From contig NZ_JAFBAR010000087.1 in the NCBI RefSeq assembly GCF_019247635.1, positions 1 to 46,945 of the forward strand: a DNA stretch of 46,945 nt. Direction: 5' to 3'. The notes under the pieces were generated by a model that was not told the DNA's origin, did no database searches, and worked only from the letters and a program-made list of their open reading frames with translations. Shown piece after piece: positions 7,868 through 16,682 of this stretch (the first letter of the stretch is position 1; every line of letters begins with the position of its first letter). Made by a program: the position numbers and the translations under genes. This stretch comes from Mycobacterium sp. (GTDB lineage Bacteria; Actinomycetota; Actinomycetes; Mycobacteriales; Mycobacteriaceae).

Positions 7868-7959
7868 ATACTGCATTCAGTATGCCGCTTGCAGCGCTGA
7901 CGCAGGTGATCAGGTGCGTTTTACTGATCTACTGAGGCGCGTTGGTCAGTGGCTCAGTA
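7868..7959. repeat. Distal TACTGA repeat cluster (8-bp spacing, both orientations)
   Basis: TACTGA occurs at 7922-7927 and 7930-7935, exactly 8 bp apart, and its reverse complement TCAGTA at 7877-7882 and 7954-7959. The 7877 copy is part of the dyad ATACTG-CATT-CAGTAT (7868-7883), whose left arm is again 8 bp from the right. It has the same motif and period as the cluster directly upstream of the RHH gene at 8196. The surrounding 7740-8170 stretch is visibly richer in A and T than flanking DNA. Confidence 0.6.
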
Positions 7960-7963
7960 GTTA

Positions 7964-8170
7964 ATGAATTACTTATTGTGGAAAGGAGGTCGCATTGCTA
8001 TTCGATTAACGGCAGGAATCAATCAGGCCACCCGCCATCTATTCTCACGGCTAATTCGTGGTTCTCCTCGGAACCGCGTCGAACCCAGTCCCGCTGAGCC
8101 CGCGAAACCCCCAGCGGTTTCCCAGACAAAGATCCCTCGCGGCTTGTATACTGAAATACTGATTTACTGA
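7964..8170 (+). other. Doubtful small ORF with an internal perfect Shine-Dalgarno
   Basis: The 489 bases from 7707 to 8195 contain no convincing gene. The only candidate is a 68-codon frame from the ATG at 7964, ending within the proximal repeats. Its product (MNYLLWKGGRIAIRLTAG...) matches no family I know. A near-perfect anti-Shine-Dalgarno complement, GAAAGGAGGT at 7981-7990, lies inside it and is followed in frame only by ATT at 7994; in another frame a TTG at 7995 gives a four-codon peptide. It could be a small gene with a rare start, a leader peptide or chance. Confidence 0.2.
8149..8170. repeat. Three tandem 8-bp TACTGA iterons upstream of the RHH gene
   Basis: TACTGA begins at 8149, 8157 and 8165, an exact 8-bp period with variable AA/TT filler. 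The array ends 25 bp before the GTG of the RHH gene. Direct short iterons at this position are what ParG- and omega-type ribbon-helix-helix proteins bind to control their own promoters and, on plasmids, to build a centromere. A further 10-bp palindrome GGGTTAACCC (8186-8195) lies between the ribosome-binding site and the start codon. Confidence 0.65.
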
Positions 8171-8195
8171 TCATCACCAGCGAGGGGGTTAACCC

Positions 8196-8552
8196 GTGAA
8201 CATGGAATCGCGCCCGGGGTCGTTCCGCCCCCGCGCGTCGTCGCGCCTGCCCGACGAGCCCACAGAGCGCCTCGCCAAGCTCGGACAACCCCGCGGCCAG
8301 CGGGCGCTCGACCAGCCAGGCATCGACCAAAGGGCCCGCGAACAACCAGCCCGAGCTCAACGAACACGGCGAACTGTCGACCTGTCGGCCAGCACGCATC
8401 GAGCTCTGGACATCTGGCAGCGGGAGGCCGCCGACCGGTTGGGCGTGGCCCGCGTGACCGGGCAGGAGGTCATCACCGCGCTCATCGACCAGCTGCTGGT
8501 CGACCCCAAGCTCACGGATCAGGTCACGCGGGCCATCCACGCACGGCGCTAA
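8196..8552 (+). CDS. Orphan ribbon-helix-helix DNA-binding protein, ParG-like layout
   Basis: The product is 118 residues. Residues 1-58 are basic, polar and probably disordered (many Arg, Pro, Gln). Residues 59-118 read as a ribbon-helix-helix fold: the strand RRTVDLSA, helix STHRALDIWQREAADRLGV, turn RVTG, then helix QEVITALIDQLLVDP. A flexible basic tail plus C-terminal RHH is the plan of plasmid partition proteins such as ParG. The GTG at 8196 has the Shine-Dalgarno GAGGGGG seven bases upstream; the ATG at 8202 is an alternative. No ParA ATPase or toxin gene is adjacent, and the stop lies 7 bp from the convergent fadD2 stop. It could alternatively be an orphan antitoxin or an autonomous regulator. 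Fold assignment is by pattern only. Confidence 0.65.
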   Translation: MNMESRPGSFRPRASSRLPDEPTERLAKLGQPRGQRALDQPGIDQRAREQPARAQRTRRTVDLSASTHRALDIWQREAADRLGVARVTGQEVITALIDQLLVDPKLTDQVTRAIHARR

Positions 8553-8559
8553 CGCGCGA

Positions 8560-10236
8560 CTAAATCTCCATCTCGCGCAGCTCGCGCTTGAGGACCTTGC
8601 CGGTGGGGTTGCGTGGCAGTTCGTCGAGGAAGACGACCTCCCGGGGCACCTTGTAGCGAGCCAGGTGGTCACGCACATAGTGCTTGACGGCGTCCTCGTC
8701 AAGGTCGGCGCTCTCCTTCTTCACCACGAACGCGCGCAGCCGATGGCCCCACTCCTTGTCCTCGACGCCGATCGCGGTGGCCTCCACCACGTCCGGATGT
8801 CCGGTGATGAGGTCCTCGACTTCGGCCGGAAACACGTTTTCACCACCGGAGACGATCATCTCGTCGTCACGCCCGCTGATGTACAGCAGATTGTTTTCAT
8901 CGAAGTAGCCCACATCGCCGGAGGACAGCAGCCCGTCGATGACCTGCTTCTTACCGCCGCCGGTGTAGCCCTCGAACGGGAACGCGTTGCCAACGAAGAT
9001 CCGCCCGACCTCGCCCTGCGGCAATTCCTTGCCGTTGTCGTCGAAGATCTTGACCTTCACGCCCTTGACGACCGGCCCAACGGTTGACGAATTGAATTCC
9101 AGATGCTTGGGCTCCGCGATGGTGGCGAAGGCGATCTCGGTCGAGCCGTACATGTTGTAGATCACCGGGCCCAAGTCCTTGAGCGCCCGTTCAGCCAGGT
9201 CGGCTCCCAGGGCGGAGCCGGACACGAACACGATCTTCAGGCTGGACAGATCGGGCTTCTTGTCCATTTTTTCGACCGCCTCGAGAATCCGTGACAGCAT
9301 CACCGGCACGACGACCATCGCGGTCGCCTTGTACTTCTCGATGTCTTGCAGGATCAACGGCGGCTTGAACTTACGGCGCAACACCAGCGTCGACCCGAGG
9401 AACATCGCCAGGGTGCCGTGCAGATAGCCCAGCGCGTGGAACATCGGCGCGGGCAGCGAGGTCACCTCGTTGGCCTTGAATGGAACGTGCGACAGGATGC
9501 CCCCGACCGGCGCCAGGGTGGGCGGGGTGCTGCGGTTGGCCCCCTTCGGGGTGCCGGTGGTCCCGCTGGTCAGGATGATGATCGACGCGTGTTTGCTGAC
9601 CTTGGGGGCGGGGTCCTTGCTGCTGCGTTCGATCAGGTCGGCGAGGGTTTCGTCCTTACTGCCCGACGGCTTGTCGCTATCCGGGTCGACGCCGAGCGCA
9701 CGGAGCTTGCCCAGCTCCGGCTCTGCTTTGCTGACCGCCTTGGTGTATTCGTCGTCGTAGATGATCAGCTTCGCGCCTTCGCGCTCCGATACCTCTTTGA
9801 TCTGCGGGCCGGAGAATTCGCTGTTGAGCAGAATGATGCGGGCGCCGGCCCGGGCGGCGCCGTAATTGGCGATCAAAAACCAGCGATGATTGCGGGCCAG
9901 GATGGCGACGCCGTCACCGCCGTTGACGCCCTTCTCAATCAGCCCGTTGGCCACCGCGTGGGCGGCTTCGTCGAGCTCCTTGTAGCTGAACTCCCCATCT
10001 TCATCGATGCACGCTGCGCGGTCAGGACTGCGCCTGGCATTCAGCGACGGCAGCATGCCGAACTCGCCCCACTTATAGATGTCGGCTGCCGTCGCCGCGT
10101 AGTTCTGCGGCGGCTCGATCCGGAACGCGCCCGCTTCGAAGATCTTGCGCACGTAGTGCAGTTCCGCCGAGCCGCGTTCGAGGTACTGCTGAACTTTGGA
10201 CACAGCCTGGCCGGGCAGGTCTATCGGGTTGGGCAT
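8560..10236 (-). CDS. fadD2: Acyl-CoA synthetase / fatty-acid-AMP ligase FadD2
   Basis: The product is 558 residues of the adenylate-forming (ANL) superfamily, which activates fatty acids with ATP and CoA. The phosphate-binding motif is ILTSGTTGTPKGANR; the adenine motif is NMYGSTE; the hinge region GDVGYFDENNLLYISGRDDEM is followed by SGGENVFPAEVE; and the catalytic Lys lies in PRNPTGKVLKRE near the C-terminus. All core motifs are intact. The ATG at 10236 faces the PolD2 gene across a 67-bp divergent promoter region. The pairing with FadE6 across the small insert matches the order I recall for Rv0270/Rv0271c. Chain-length preference cannot be read from the sequence. Confidence 0.92.
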   Translation of the reverse strand: MPNPIDLPGQAVSKVQQYLERGSAELHYVRKIFEAGAFRIEPPQNYAATAADIYKWGEFGMLPSLNARRSPDRAACIDEDGEFSYKELDEAAHAVANGLIEKGVNGGDGVAILARNHRWFLIANYGAARAGARIILLNSEFSGPQIKEVSEREGAKLIIYDDEYTKAVSKAEPELGKLRALGVDPDSDKPSGSKDETLADLIERSSKDPAPKVSKHASIIILTSGTTGTPKGANRSTPPTLAPVGGILSHVPFKANEVTSLPAPMFHALGYLHGTLAMFLGSTLVLRRKFKPPLILQDIEKYKATAMVVVPVMLSRILEAVEKMDKKPDLSSLKIVFVSGSALGADLAERALKDLGPVIYNMYGSTEIAFATIAEPKHLEFNSSTVGPVVKGVKVKIFDDNGKELPQGEVGRIFVGNAFPFEGYTGGGKKQVIDGLLSSGDVGYFDENNLLYISGRDDEMIVSGGENVFPAEVEDLITGHPDVVEATAIGVEDKEWGHRLRAFVVKKESADLDEDAVKHYVRDHLARYKVPREVVFLDELPRNPTGKVLKRELREMEI

Positions 10237-10303
10237 AACTTCACCATATGTGACGTCCGTCGCAATGCGGTCAGAAATTCTTGCCTAATTACCATGGACT
10301 CCC

Positions 10304-11545
10304 ATGACCGGGCCGGTGTCGCTGGAGGTGGCCGGACACGAGGTCACCATCACCCATCCGGACAAGCTCATTTTCCCCGAATGCGGCCATACCAAGCTCG
10401 ACCTGGTCCGCTATTACCTGAGCGTCGCGGACGGAGCGCTGCGCGGCGTGGCCGGGCGGCCGATGATGCTGAAGCGGTTCGTCAAGGGCATCTCCGCCGA
10501 GGCGGTGTTCCAGAAGCGCGCCCCGGCGAATCGGCCGGACTTCGTTGATGTCGCCGAATTACGTTACGCCTCAGGCACTTCCGCCGCCGAGGCCGTCATC
10601 CATGACGCCGCCGGCCTGGCGTGGGCGATCAACCTGGGCTGCATTGACCTCAACCCGCACCCGGTGCTCGCCGACGACCTGGATCGTCCCGACGAACTGC
10701 GGGTCGACCTGGACCCCATGCCGGGCGTCGAGTGGCCGCGAATCGTGGAGGTGGCGCTGGTGGCCCGCGAGGTGCTCGAAGAGCACGGCCTGGTCGCATG
10801 GCCGAAGACGTCGGGCTCGCGGGGCTTTCACGTCTATGCGCGGATCGCCCCGCGCTGGTCATTCCGCCAGGTGCGACTGGCCGCCCAGACCGTCGCGCGC
10901 GAGGTCGAGCGACGCGTCCCCGACCTGGCGACCAGTCGGTGGTGGAAGGAGGAACGCGAGGGCGTGTTCGTCGACTTCAACCAGAACGCCAAGGACCGCA
11001 CGGTGGCGTCGGCCTATTCCGTGCGCGCGACCCCTGACGCCCGCGTGTCGACGCCGTTGCACTGGCACGAGGTCGCCGACTGCCGGCCCGAGGCGTTCAC
11101 CCTTGCCAGCGTGCCGGCACGGTTCGCAGAGCTGGGCGACCCATGGGTGGGTATGGACTCCGGCAACAAGGTAGCCGTCGGTGGACTCGACCAACTGCTG
11201 ACGCTGGCCGAGGAACTCGGTCCGCCGGAGAAGCCGCCCAAGGGGACCGGCAGGCGACAGTCGACCATGCCGCTCATCGAGATCGCCCGCACCAGAACGA
11301 AGGACGAAGCGACGGCCGCGCTGGACACCTGGCGCCGGCGCCACCCCGCGGCCGCCGGTCTGTTGCTGCCGGCCGATGTCCTGGTCGACGGCATGCGCGG
11401 ACCGAGTTCGATCTGGTACCGGATCCGGATCAATCTGCAGCACGTGCCGGCCGACCAGCGGCCGCCGCAGGAGGAGCTGATCGCCGACTACAGCCCTTGG
11501 GTAAGGGCAGAGAGGTCTAAGCCCGAAGGGAGGGCCTCCTCGTGA
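10304..11545 (+). CDS. polD2: LigD-type polymerase-domain protein PolD2 (Rv0269c-like)
   Basis: The product is 413 residues of the archaeo-eukaryotic primase superfamily, stand-alone relatives of the LigD polymerase domain. The metal-binding pair is Asp135 and Asp137 in RVDLDPMPG; the nucleotide-binding motif is SGSRGFHVYAR (about 170-180). A third acidic residue lies later, in EGVFVDFNQNAKDRT. Such enzymes add ribo- or deoxynucleotides to primer-templates in DNA repair, and no ligase or nuclease domain is present here. The ATG at 10304 is chosen by homology; no strong ribosome-binding site is visible. Its stop overlaps a GTG that begins a truncated tetR, a relic of translational coupling. 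Confidence 0.85.
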   Translation: MTGPVSLEVAGHEVTITHPDKLIFPECGHTKLDLVRYYLSVADGALRGVAGRPMMLKRFVKGISAEAVFQKRAPANRPDFVDVAELRYASGTSAAEAVIHDAAGLAWAINLGCIDLNPHPVLADDLDRPDELRVDLDPMPGVEWPRIVEVALVAREVLEEHGLVAWPKTSGSRGFHVYARIAPRWSFRQVRLAAQTVAREVERRVPDLATSRWWKEEREGVFVDFNQNAKDRTVASAYSVRATPDARVSTPLHWHEVADCRPEAFTLASVPARFAELGDPWVGMDSGNKVAVGGLDQLLTLAEELGPPEKPPKGTGRRQSTMPLIEIARTRTKDEATAALDTWRRRHPAAAGLLLPADVLVDGMRGPSSIWYRIRINLQHVPADQRPPQEELIADYSPWVRAERSKPEGRASS

Positions 11546-11631
11546 CGGTCGGTGACCAGCCCGTGGGTTTACGGGAGCGCAAGAAAATCAAGACCGGCCA
11601 GGCACCGGCGCGGGCGCCCGGGACGCGATAA
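11542..11631 (+). pseudogene. tetR remnant: only the first ~18 residues survive
   Basis: A GTG overlapping the polD2 TGA (GTGA) opens a 29-codon frame starting MTVGDQPVGLRERKKIKT. GLRERKKIKT is the characteristic lead-in to a TetR helix-turn-helix, and the Shine-Dalgarno GGGAGGG precedes it. After KT the sequence turns into GQAPARAPGTR and a stop, so the whole HTH and ligand domain is gone. The fecB2 start follows 9 bases later. I infer a deletion that fused a coupled tetR start directly to the upstream region of fecB2. Confidence 0.65.
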
Positions 11632-11640
11632 TCTCACGCG

Positions 11641-12633
11641 ATGCAGCAGGCATGGAGTCGCCGGGGATTCTTGCAGGTCGCTGGGGCCGCGGGAGTGCTC
11701 GCCGCTGGGGTCTCGGGATGCTCATCGCCCAAACCCGCACCGGGCACGCCCGGCGGCGGAGCGGTGACGATCACCCACCTCTTCGGTCAAACCATCGTCA
11801 GGGAACCACCGAAGCGGGTAGTCAGCGCCGGTTACACCGAACAGGACGACCTGCTGGCCGTCGGCGTGGTGCCCATCGCGGTGACCAATTGGTTCGGCGA
11901 CGAGCCGTCCGCGGTGTGGCCGTGGGCCCAGTCCAAGCTCGGCGGGGCGCAGCCGGTGGTGCTCAGCCTCGACAACGGAATTCCGGTCGACCAGATCGCC
12001 GGACTCAAGCCCGACCTGATCGTGGCCATCAACGCCGGTGTGGACGCCGATACCTACCAGAGGCTGTCGGCGATCGCCCCGACCATCCCGCAGTCGGACG
12101 GCGACGCCTTCTTCGAGCCGTGGAAGGACCAGGCCACCGCGATCGGCCAAGCGGTGTTCCAGGTCGCCCAGATGAAGTCACTGATCGACGCCGTCGACAA
12201 GAGTTTCACCGACGTCGCACAGAAGAATCCGGGCTGGAAAAACAGGAAGGTGCTGTGGCTGCAGGGCACCCTTTGGCAAGGCAGTGTGGTCGCAACCATG
12301 CCGGGCTGGCGGACCGACTTTCTGACTGACATGGGACTGGTCATCCCCGACAGCATCACGCCATACGGCAAGGGGCACAGCGCCGTCATTCCCCGCGATC
12401 ACATCAAAGAGGTGCTTGACTCCGCCGATGTTCTGATCTGGTCGACGGAAAGCCCCGAAGAGCAGCAGGCGCTGCTGGCCGATTCCGAGATCGCCGGCTC
12501 GCAGGCGACCGCGCAGAACCACCACATCTTCACCACCAAGGACCAGGCCGGCGCGATCGCATTCTCGTCGGTGCTGAGCTACCCGGTGGTCGCCGATCAA
12601 CTGCCCCCGCTGATCGGCAAGATCCTGGATTAG
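11641..12633 (+). CDS. fecB2: Iron-siderophore-type substrate-binding lipoprotein FecB2
   Basis: The product is 330 residues. Its N-terminus [20 protein letters not shown] has a twin-arginine-like RRGFLQ and ends in the lipobox VSGC (Cys near 27), predicting a lipid-anchored protein outside the membrane. The rest is a class III periplasmic-binding protein (FecB/FhuD type): two lobes joined by a long helix, with early [21 protein letters not shown] and a central [13 protein letters not shown] typical of ferric-siderophore and haem binders. No permease or ATPase is adjacent. No 19-bp IdeR box is visible upstream, where the tetR remnant sits. Confidence 0.85.
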   Translation: MQQAWSRRGFLQVAGAAGVLAAGVSGCSSPKPAPGTPGGGAVTITHLFGQTIVREPPKRVVSAGYTEQDDLLAVGVVPIAVTNWFGDEPSAVWPWAQSKLGGAQPVVLSLDNGIPVDQIAGLKPDLIVAINAGVDADTYQRLSAIAPTIPQSDGDAFFEPWKDQATAIGQAVFQVAQMKSLIDAVDKSFTDVAQKNPGWKNRKVLWLQGTLWQGSVVATMPGWRTDFLTDMGLVIPDSITPYGKGHSAVIPRDHIKEVLDSADVLIWSTESPEEQQALLADSEIAGSQATAQNHHIFTTKDQAGAIAFSSVLSYPVVADQLPPLIGKILD

Positions 12634-12745
12634 GTCCGCGCCGGGATCCGGCCTGTTTGAGCGTTTGCTAAGGCACCTCTGGCAGTGCTCGAAAATCCCT
12701 GGGCATCCCCTCGCCGGGTCCCGGTCGCGGGGTTACCGTCGAGTA

Positions 12746-13408
12746 ATGAGCGTGATGGATGTGTCCCGGGACCTCTCAACGGACGACGTGGCCAGCACCA
12801 TTCTCGACTACGGCGACCAAGCGCTGATGCTGCAATGCGGCAGTACCGCGCAGGTATTGGCGGTGACGGAGGCGCTGCGGGCGGCGGCGCTGCCCGGTGT
12901 GGTCGACCTCGTCCCGGCCGCCCGCACGGTGCTGGTGAAGCTCGCCGGGCCTTGCTACCAGGGGGTCACCCGGCAACGGGTGCGCAAGTTGCGGCTGTCC
13001 CCCGACGCGGTCGCCGCCGCCGAAAATGGCGCCGAGGTCGTGATCGACGTGGTCTACGACGGACCGGACCTCGCCGAGGTCGCCAGTCGCACCGGGCTCA
13101 GCACGGCACAAGTCATCAACGCGCACACCGCCACCCGGTGGCGGGTGGGCTTCAGCGGTTTCGCGCCCGGTTTCGCCTACCTGGTCGACGGAGATCCGCG
13201 CTTGCGGGTACCGCGACGAGCGGAACCGCGGACCGCGGTGCCGGCCGGCTCGGTCGGCCTGGCCGGCGAATTCAGCGCGATCTATCCGCGTCGGTCGCCC
13301 GGCGGTTGGCAGCTCATCGGCCACACCGACGCCGTTCTGTGGGATATCGAGCGACGCGATCCGGCGCTGCTGACGCAGGGCGTGTGGGTCCGGTTTCGAG
13401 CGGCATAA
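12746..13408 (+). CDS. pxpB: 5-oxoprolinase subunit PxpB-like (KipI domain)
   Basis: The product is 220 residues of the KipI/allophanate hydrolase subunit 1 family. Diagnostic motifs are [21 protein letters not shown] (about 133-152) and the later [27 protein letters not shown]. In bacteria, PxpA, PxpB and PxpC together open 5-oxoproline to glutamate using ATP. The ATG at 12746 was chosen because upstream sequence in the frame is unrelated; a second ATG at 12755 is possible. It is followed after 11 bp by pxpC, so they form an operon. No pxpA or full-length 5-oxoprolinase gene is in the window. Confidence 0.85.
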   Translation: MSVMDVSRDLSTDDVASTILDYGDQALMLQCGSTAQVLAVTEALRAAALPGVVDLVPAARTVLVKLAGPCYQGVTRQRVRKLRLSPDAVAAAENGAEVVIDVVYDGPDLAEVASRTGLSTAQVINAHTATRWRVGFSGFAPGFAYLVDGDPRLRVPRRAEPRTAVPAGSVGLAGEFSAIYPRRSPGGWQLIGHTDAVLWDIERRDPALLTQGVWVRFRAA

Positions 13409-13419
13409 AGGAGCCGGCC

Positions 13420-14340
13420 ATGACCACCCTGGAAATCCTGCGCACCGGACCGCTGGCGGTCGTCGAGGATCTCGGTCGAACCGGGCTGGCCCATCTCGGC
13501 GTCGGCCGGTCCGGCGCCGCCGATCGCCGTTCGCACACGCTGGCTAACCGGCTGGTCGCCAATCCCGACGACCGCGCCACCGTCGAGGTGACCTTCGGCG
13601 GTTTCTCGGCCCGGGTCCGCGGAGGCCACGTCGACATTGCGGTCACGGGTGCCGACACCAACCCGACGGTAAACGGAATCATGTTCGGCACCAACAGCAT
13701 TCACCGTGTGCGAGCCGGTCAGGTGATCTCGCTGGGCACCCCGCGGGCCGGACTGCGGAGTTATCTGGCTGTGCGCGGCGGCATTTGCGTCAAGCCGGTG
13801 CTGGGTTCGCGTAGCTACGACGTCATGTCGGCGATCGGCCCGTCGCCGCTTCAGCCCGGCGACGAACTGCAAATCGGCGAGCACACCGATGACTACCCCG
13901 AGCTCGACCAGGCCCCGGTGGCGGCCATCACCGGCAATCCCGTTGAGCTGCTGGTGATTCCCGGGCCGCGCGATGATTGGTTTGTCAACCCCGACGTCCT
14001 GGTGCACACCGAGTGGGTGGCATCCGACCGCAGCGATCGGGTGGGCATGCGGTTGGTCGGGCGCCCGCTGGAGCACCGCTATCCGGACCGCCAGTTGCCG
14101 AGCGAAGGCACCACCCGCGGCGCGATCCAGGTGCCACCCAACGGATTGCCCGTCATCCTCGGGCCCGATCACCCGGTCACCGGCGGTTACCCGGTCGTGG
14201 GCGTGGTGATCGACGACGACATCGACAAAATCGCTCAGGTCCGGCCCGGGCAACGGGTGCGGCTGCACTGGGCGCGACCGCGGTCTGCGCAGGGGGCGCA
14301 GTTGACCTCGGCTGCACCTGTTTTCCCAGCTTGGCCATGA
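13420..14340 (+). CDS. pxpC: 5-oxoprolinase subunit PxpC-like (biotin-dependent carboxyltransferase fold)
   Basis: The product is 306 residues of the allophanate hydrolase subunit 2/KipA family. It opens [20 protein letters not shown] and has the conserved [16 protein letters not shown] and [20 protein letters not shown]. The ATG at 13420 has a good Shine-Dalgarno, AAAGGAG, overlapping the pxpB stop. Together with pxpB it corresponds to the Rv0264c-Rv0263c pair. Its partner PxpA must be encoded elsewhere if the complex works as a 5-oxoprolinase. Confidence 0.85.
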   Translation: MTTLEILRTGPLAVVEDLGRTGLAHLGVGRSGAADRRSHTLANRLVANPDDRATVEVTFGGFSARVRGGHVDIAVTGADTNPTVNGIMFGTNSIHRVRAGQVISLGTPRAGLRSYLAVRGGICVKPVLGSRSYDVMSAIGPSPLQPGDELQIGEHTDDYPELDQAPVAAITGNPVELLVIPGPRDDWFVNPDVLVHTEWVASDRSDRVGMRLVGRPLEHRYPDRQLPSEGTTRGAIQVPPNGLPVILGPDHPVTGGYPVVGVVIDDDIDKIAQVRPGQRVRLHWARPRSAQGAQLTSAAPVFPAWP

Positions 14341-14362
14341 ACCCTTAACAAAAGCCTGGTAA

Positions 14363-14917
<555 letters not shown>

Positions 14918-15261
14918 GGCTGCCGCACGGCCACCCGCCAAAGCCACGGCATCACAATCAGAAATCAGCGTGACGCACACCACTCGGATTAACCAGGCCG
15001 AAATATCCGCCGCCCAAACGTATTTGCACCCTCAGCGAGCTACCAGATAACTGGGATTCAACTTTCAGGCGATATCGGCCAGCCTGAGTTGACGGAGTTG
15101 AAGACCAAGTGTGAGTATCGAAACATACGGCAGCACATGTCCCTTCGCATTGGGGACGTCTTGAGGTACCCACACCGCGCATCGGACGCTACTTCCGCTC
15201 GCGGCCAAGCAGTTTCATCGCTGGGTCTTCTCACGAACACCGTCGAGAAAGGGAAGCCCGC
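14918..15261. other. Non-coding stretch between aac and the narK3 remnant
   Basis: These 344 bases hold no frame with convincing mycobacterial codon use and no protein resemblance on either strand. The sequence is less GC-rich than its neighbours. A Shine-Dalgarno-like GAAAGGGAAG near the end (about 15246-15255) belongs to the narK3 remnant starting at 15262. The stretch presumably carries the old narK3 promoter region. Confidence 0.5.
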
Positions 15262-15468
15262 ATGGGTCGTAACCGTCGCATTACGGACTCGAAACCGCAG
15301 AACACGGTGACGTGGGACGCGGACAACAAGAGCCTCGGCAGGCGCAACCTGTGCACGGTGGCCGGTGACCATGTCGGGTTTTCGATCTGGAACCTGCCGT
15401 CGGTGGGGTCGCTGGCATGGATCTGGCGGCAGGCAGCCCGAACTCGAACCGGCCTGGGTGTGACGTAA
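15262..15468 (+). pseudogene. narK3-type nitrate/nitrite transporter remnant, N-terminus only
   Basis: The 68-codon frame begins MGRNRRITDSKPQNTVTWDA, then DNKSLGRRNLCTVAGDHVGFSIWN. This parallels the N-terminus I remember for mycobacterial NarK proteins (MGR..ITDWDPED..AWEAGNK.IARRNL...EHVGFSIW). After SIWNLPSVG the similarity ends and the frame stops within about 20 codons, so almost all of the roughly 450-residue, 12-helix transporter is missing. The ATG and ribosome-binding site survive. It lies exactly between the aac and HemD-like genes, where narK3 (Rv0261c) sits in M. tuberculosis. Confidence 0.7.
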
Positions 15469-15539
15469 TCCGAGCGCGGGCAATGGGTCAGCAATTGCGC
15501 GGTAACGCGACAGAAACGTCTTTGGCATACACAGGTTAT

Positions 15540-16682
15540 ATGGCCCAGCACGAGACTGCGCCGCTGACTGGCTATCGCATCGCGGTCACGTCAGCCAACC
15601 GCGCCGAGGAGTTGTGCGCCTTGTTGCGCCGCAATGGCGCCGTGGTCTGCAGCGCCCCGGCGATCAACATGATCGCGTTGCCCGAAGACGATGAATTGCA
15701 ACGCAATACCGAGGCCGTCATCGCAGCGCCGCCGGACATTCTGGTCGCCCACACCGGCATCGGCTTCCGCGGCTGGGTCGCGGCAGCCGACGGCTGGGGG
15801 TTGGCCCCGCAGCTCATCGACTCCCTGTCCAGCGCCCGGATAGTGGCCCGAGGGCCCAAGGCAACCGGGGCGTTGCGCGCGGTTGGACTTCGCGAAGAAT
15901 GGTCGCCGGCCTCCGAATCGTCACGCGAGGTGCTGGAATACCTACTCGAATCGGGTGTCTCGGGTCTGCGCGTCGCCGTCCAGCTGCACGGCGCCGCCGC
16001 GGGATGGGACCCGTTCCCGGATTTTCTGGACGAATTGAGCGCCGCGGGAGCCGCCGTGGTACCCATTCACGTATACCGTTGGAAGCCAACGCCAGTCGGC
16101 GGTGACTTCGATCAGCTGGTCAGCCTGGTCGCCAAGCGGCAGGTCGACGCAGTCAGCTTCACATCGGCACCGGCGGCCGCGGCGATGCTGGAGCGCGGCC
16201 GCGAGCTGGATATCGAGGACCAGCTGCTGGATGCGCTGCGCACTGACGTGCACGCGATGTGTGTGGGACCGGTCACCGCTCAGCCGCTGACCCGGATCGG
16301 GGTGCCGACCTCATCGCCGGACCGAATGCGATTGGGAGCGTTGGCCCGCCACATCACCGAAGTCCTACCGCCGCTGCGCTCCAGCACCTTCGTCGCCGCC
16401 GGCCACACCATCGAGGTCCGGGGAAACTGTGTGCTGGTAGACGGTTCAGTCAAGGCGCTGTCCGGCGCCGGCATGGCGACCATGCGCGCGCTGGCCAAAA
16501 ATCCCGGCGCCGTCGTCGCCCGCGGCGAGTTGTTACGGGTGCTGCCGGGCAACAGCGACGACACCCACGCTGTGGACACCGCCGTGCTGCGGCTGCGAAC
16601 AGCCCTGGGCGACAAGAACATTGTCCTGACGGTGGTCAAACGCGGGTACCGGCTCGCTATCGACGAACCCCTGGCCTCATGA
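15540..16682 (+). CDS. HemD-like protein fused to an OmpR-type DNA-binding domain (Rv0260c-like)
   Basis: The product is 380 residues. Residues about 10-265 resemble uroporphyrinogen-III synthase (opening LTGYRIAVTSANRAEELCAL; later VSFTSAPAAAAMLERG and MCVGPVTAQPLTRIGV). Residues about 285-380 are a winged helix of the OmpR/PhoB type (ALSGAGMATMRALAKNPGAV, VDTAVLRLRTALGDKNIVLT, VKRGYRLAI). Such fusions are annotated as regulators or bifunctional synthases; I cannot tell whether the synthase is active. ATG 15540 lacks a clear ribosome-binding site; ATG 15483 is an alternative. It overlaps the next gene by ATGA, and the operon faces nirBD, fitting siroheme supply or nitrite control. Confidence 0.85.
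   Translation: MAQHETAPLTGYRIAVTSANRAEELCALLRRNGAVVCSAPAINMIALPEDDELQRNTEAVIAAPPDILVAHTGIGFRGWVAAADGWGLAPQLIDSLSSARIVARGPKATGALRAVGLREEWSPASESSREVLEYLLESGVSGLRVAVQLHGAAAGWDPFPDFLDELSAAGAAVVPIHVYRWKPTPVGGDFDQLVSLVAKRQVDAVSFTSAPAAAAMLERGRELDIEDQLLDALRTDVHAMCVGPVTAQPLTRIGVPTSSPDRMRLGALARHITEVLPPLRSSTFVAAGHTIEVRGNCVLVDGSVKALSGAGMATMRALAKNPGAVVARGELLRVLPGNSDDTHAVDTAVLRLRTALGDKNIVLTVVKRGYRLAIDEPLAS

Noticed and set aside
15140..15175. Possible DosR box (TTGGGGAC with a CCC-containing right side) upstream of the narK3 remnant.
   Set aside because: Only one half-site fits the consensus; the second half is displaced and interrupted, so the similarity is too weak.
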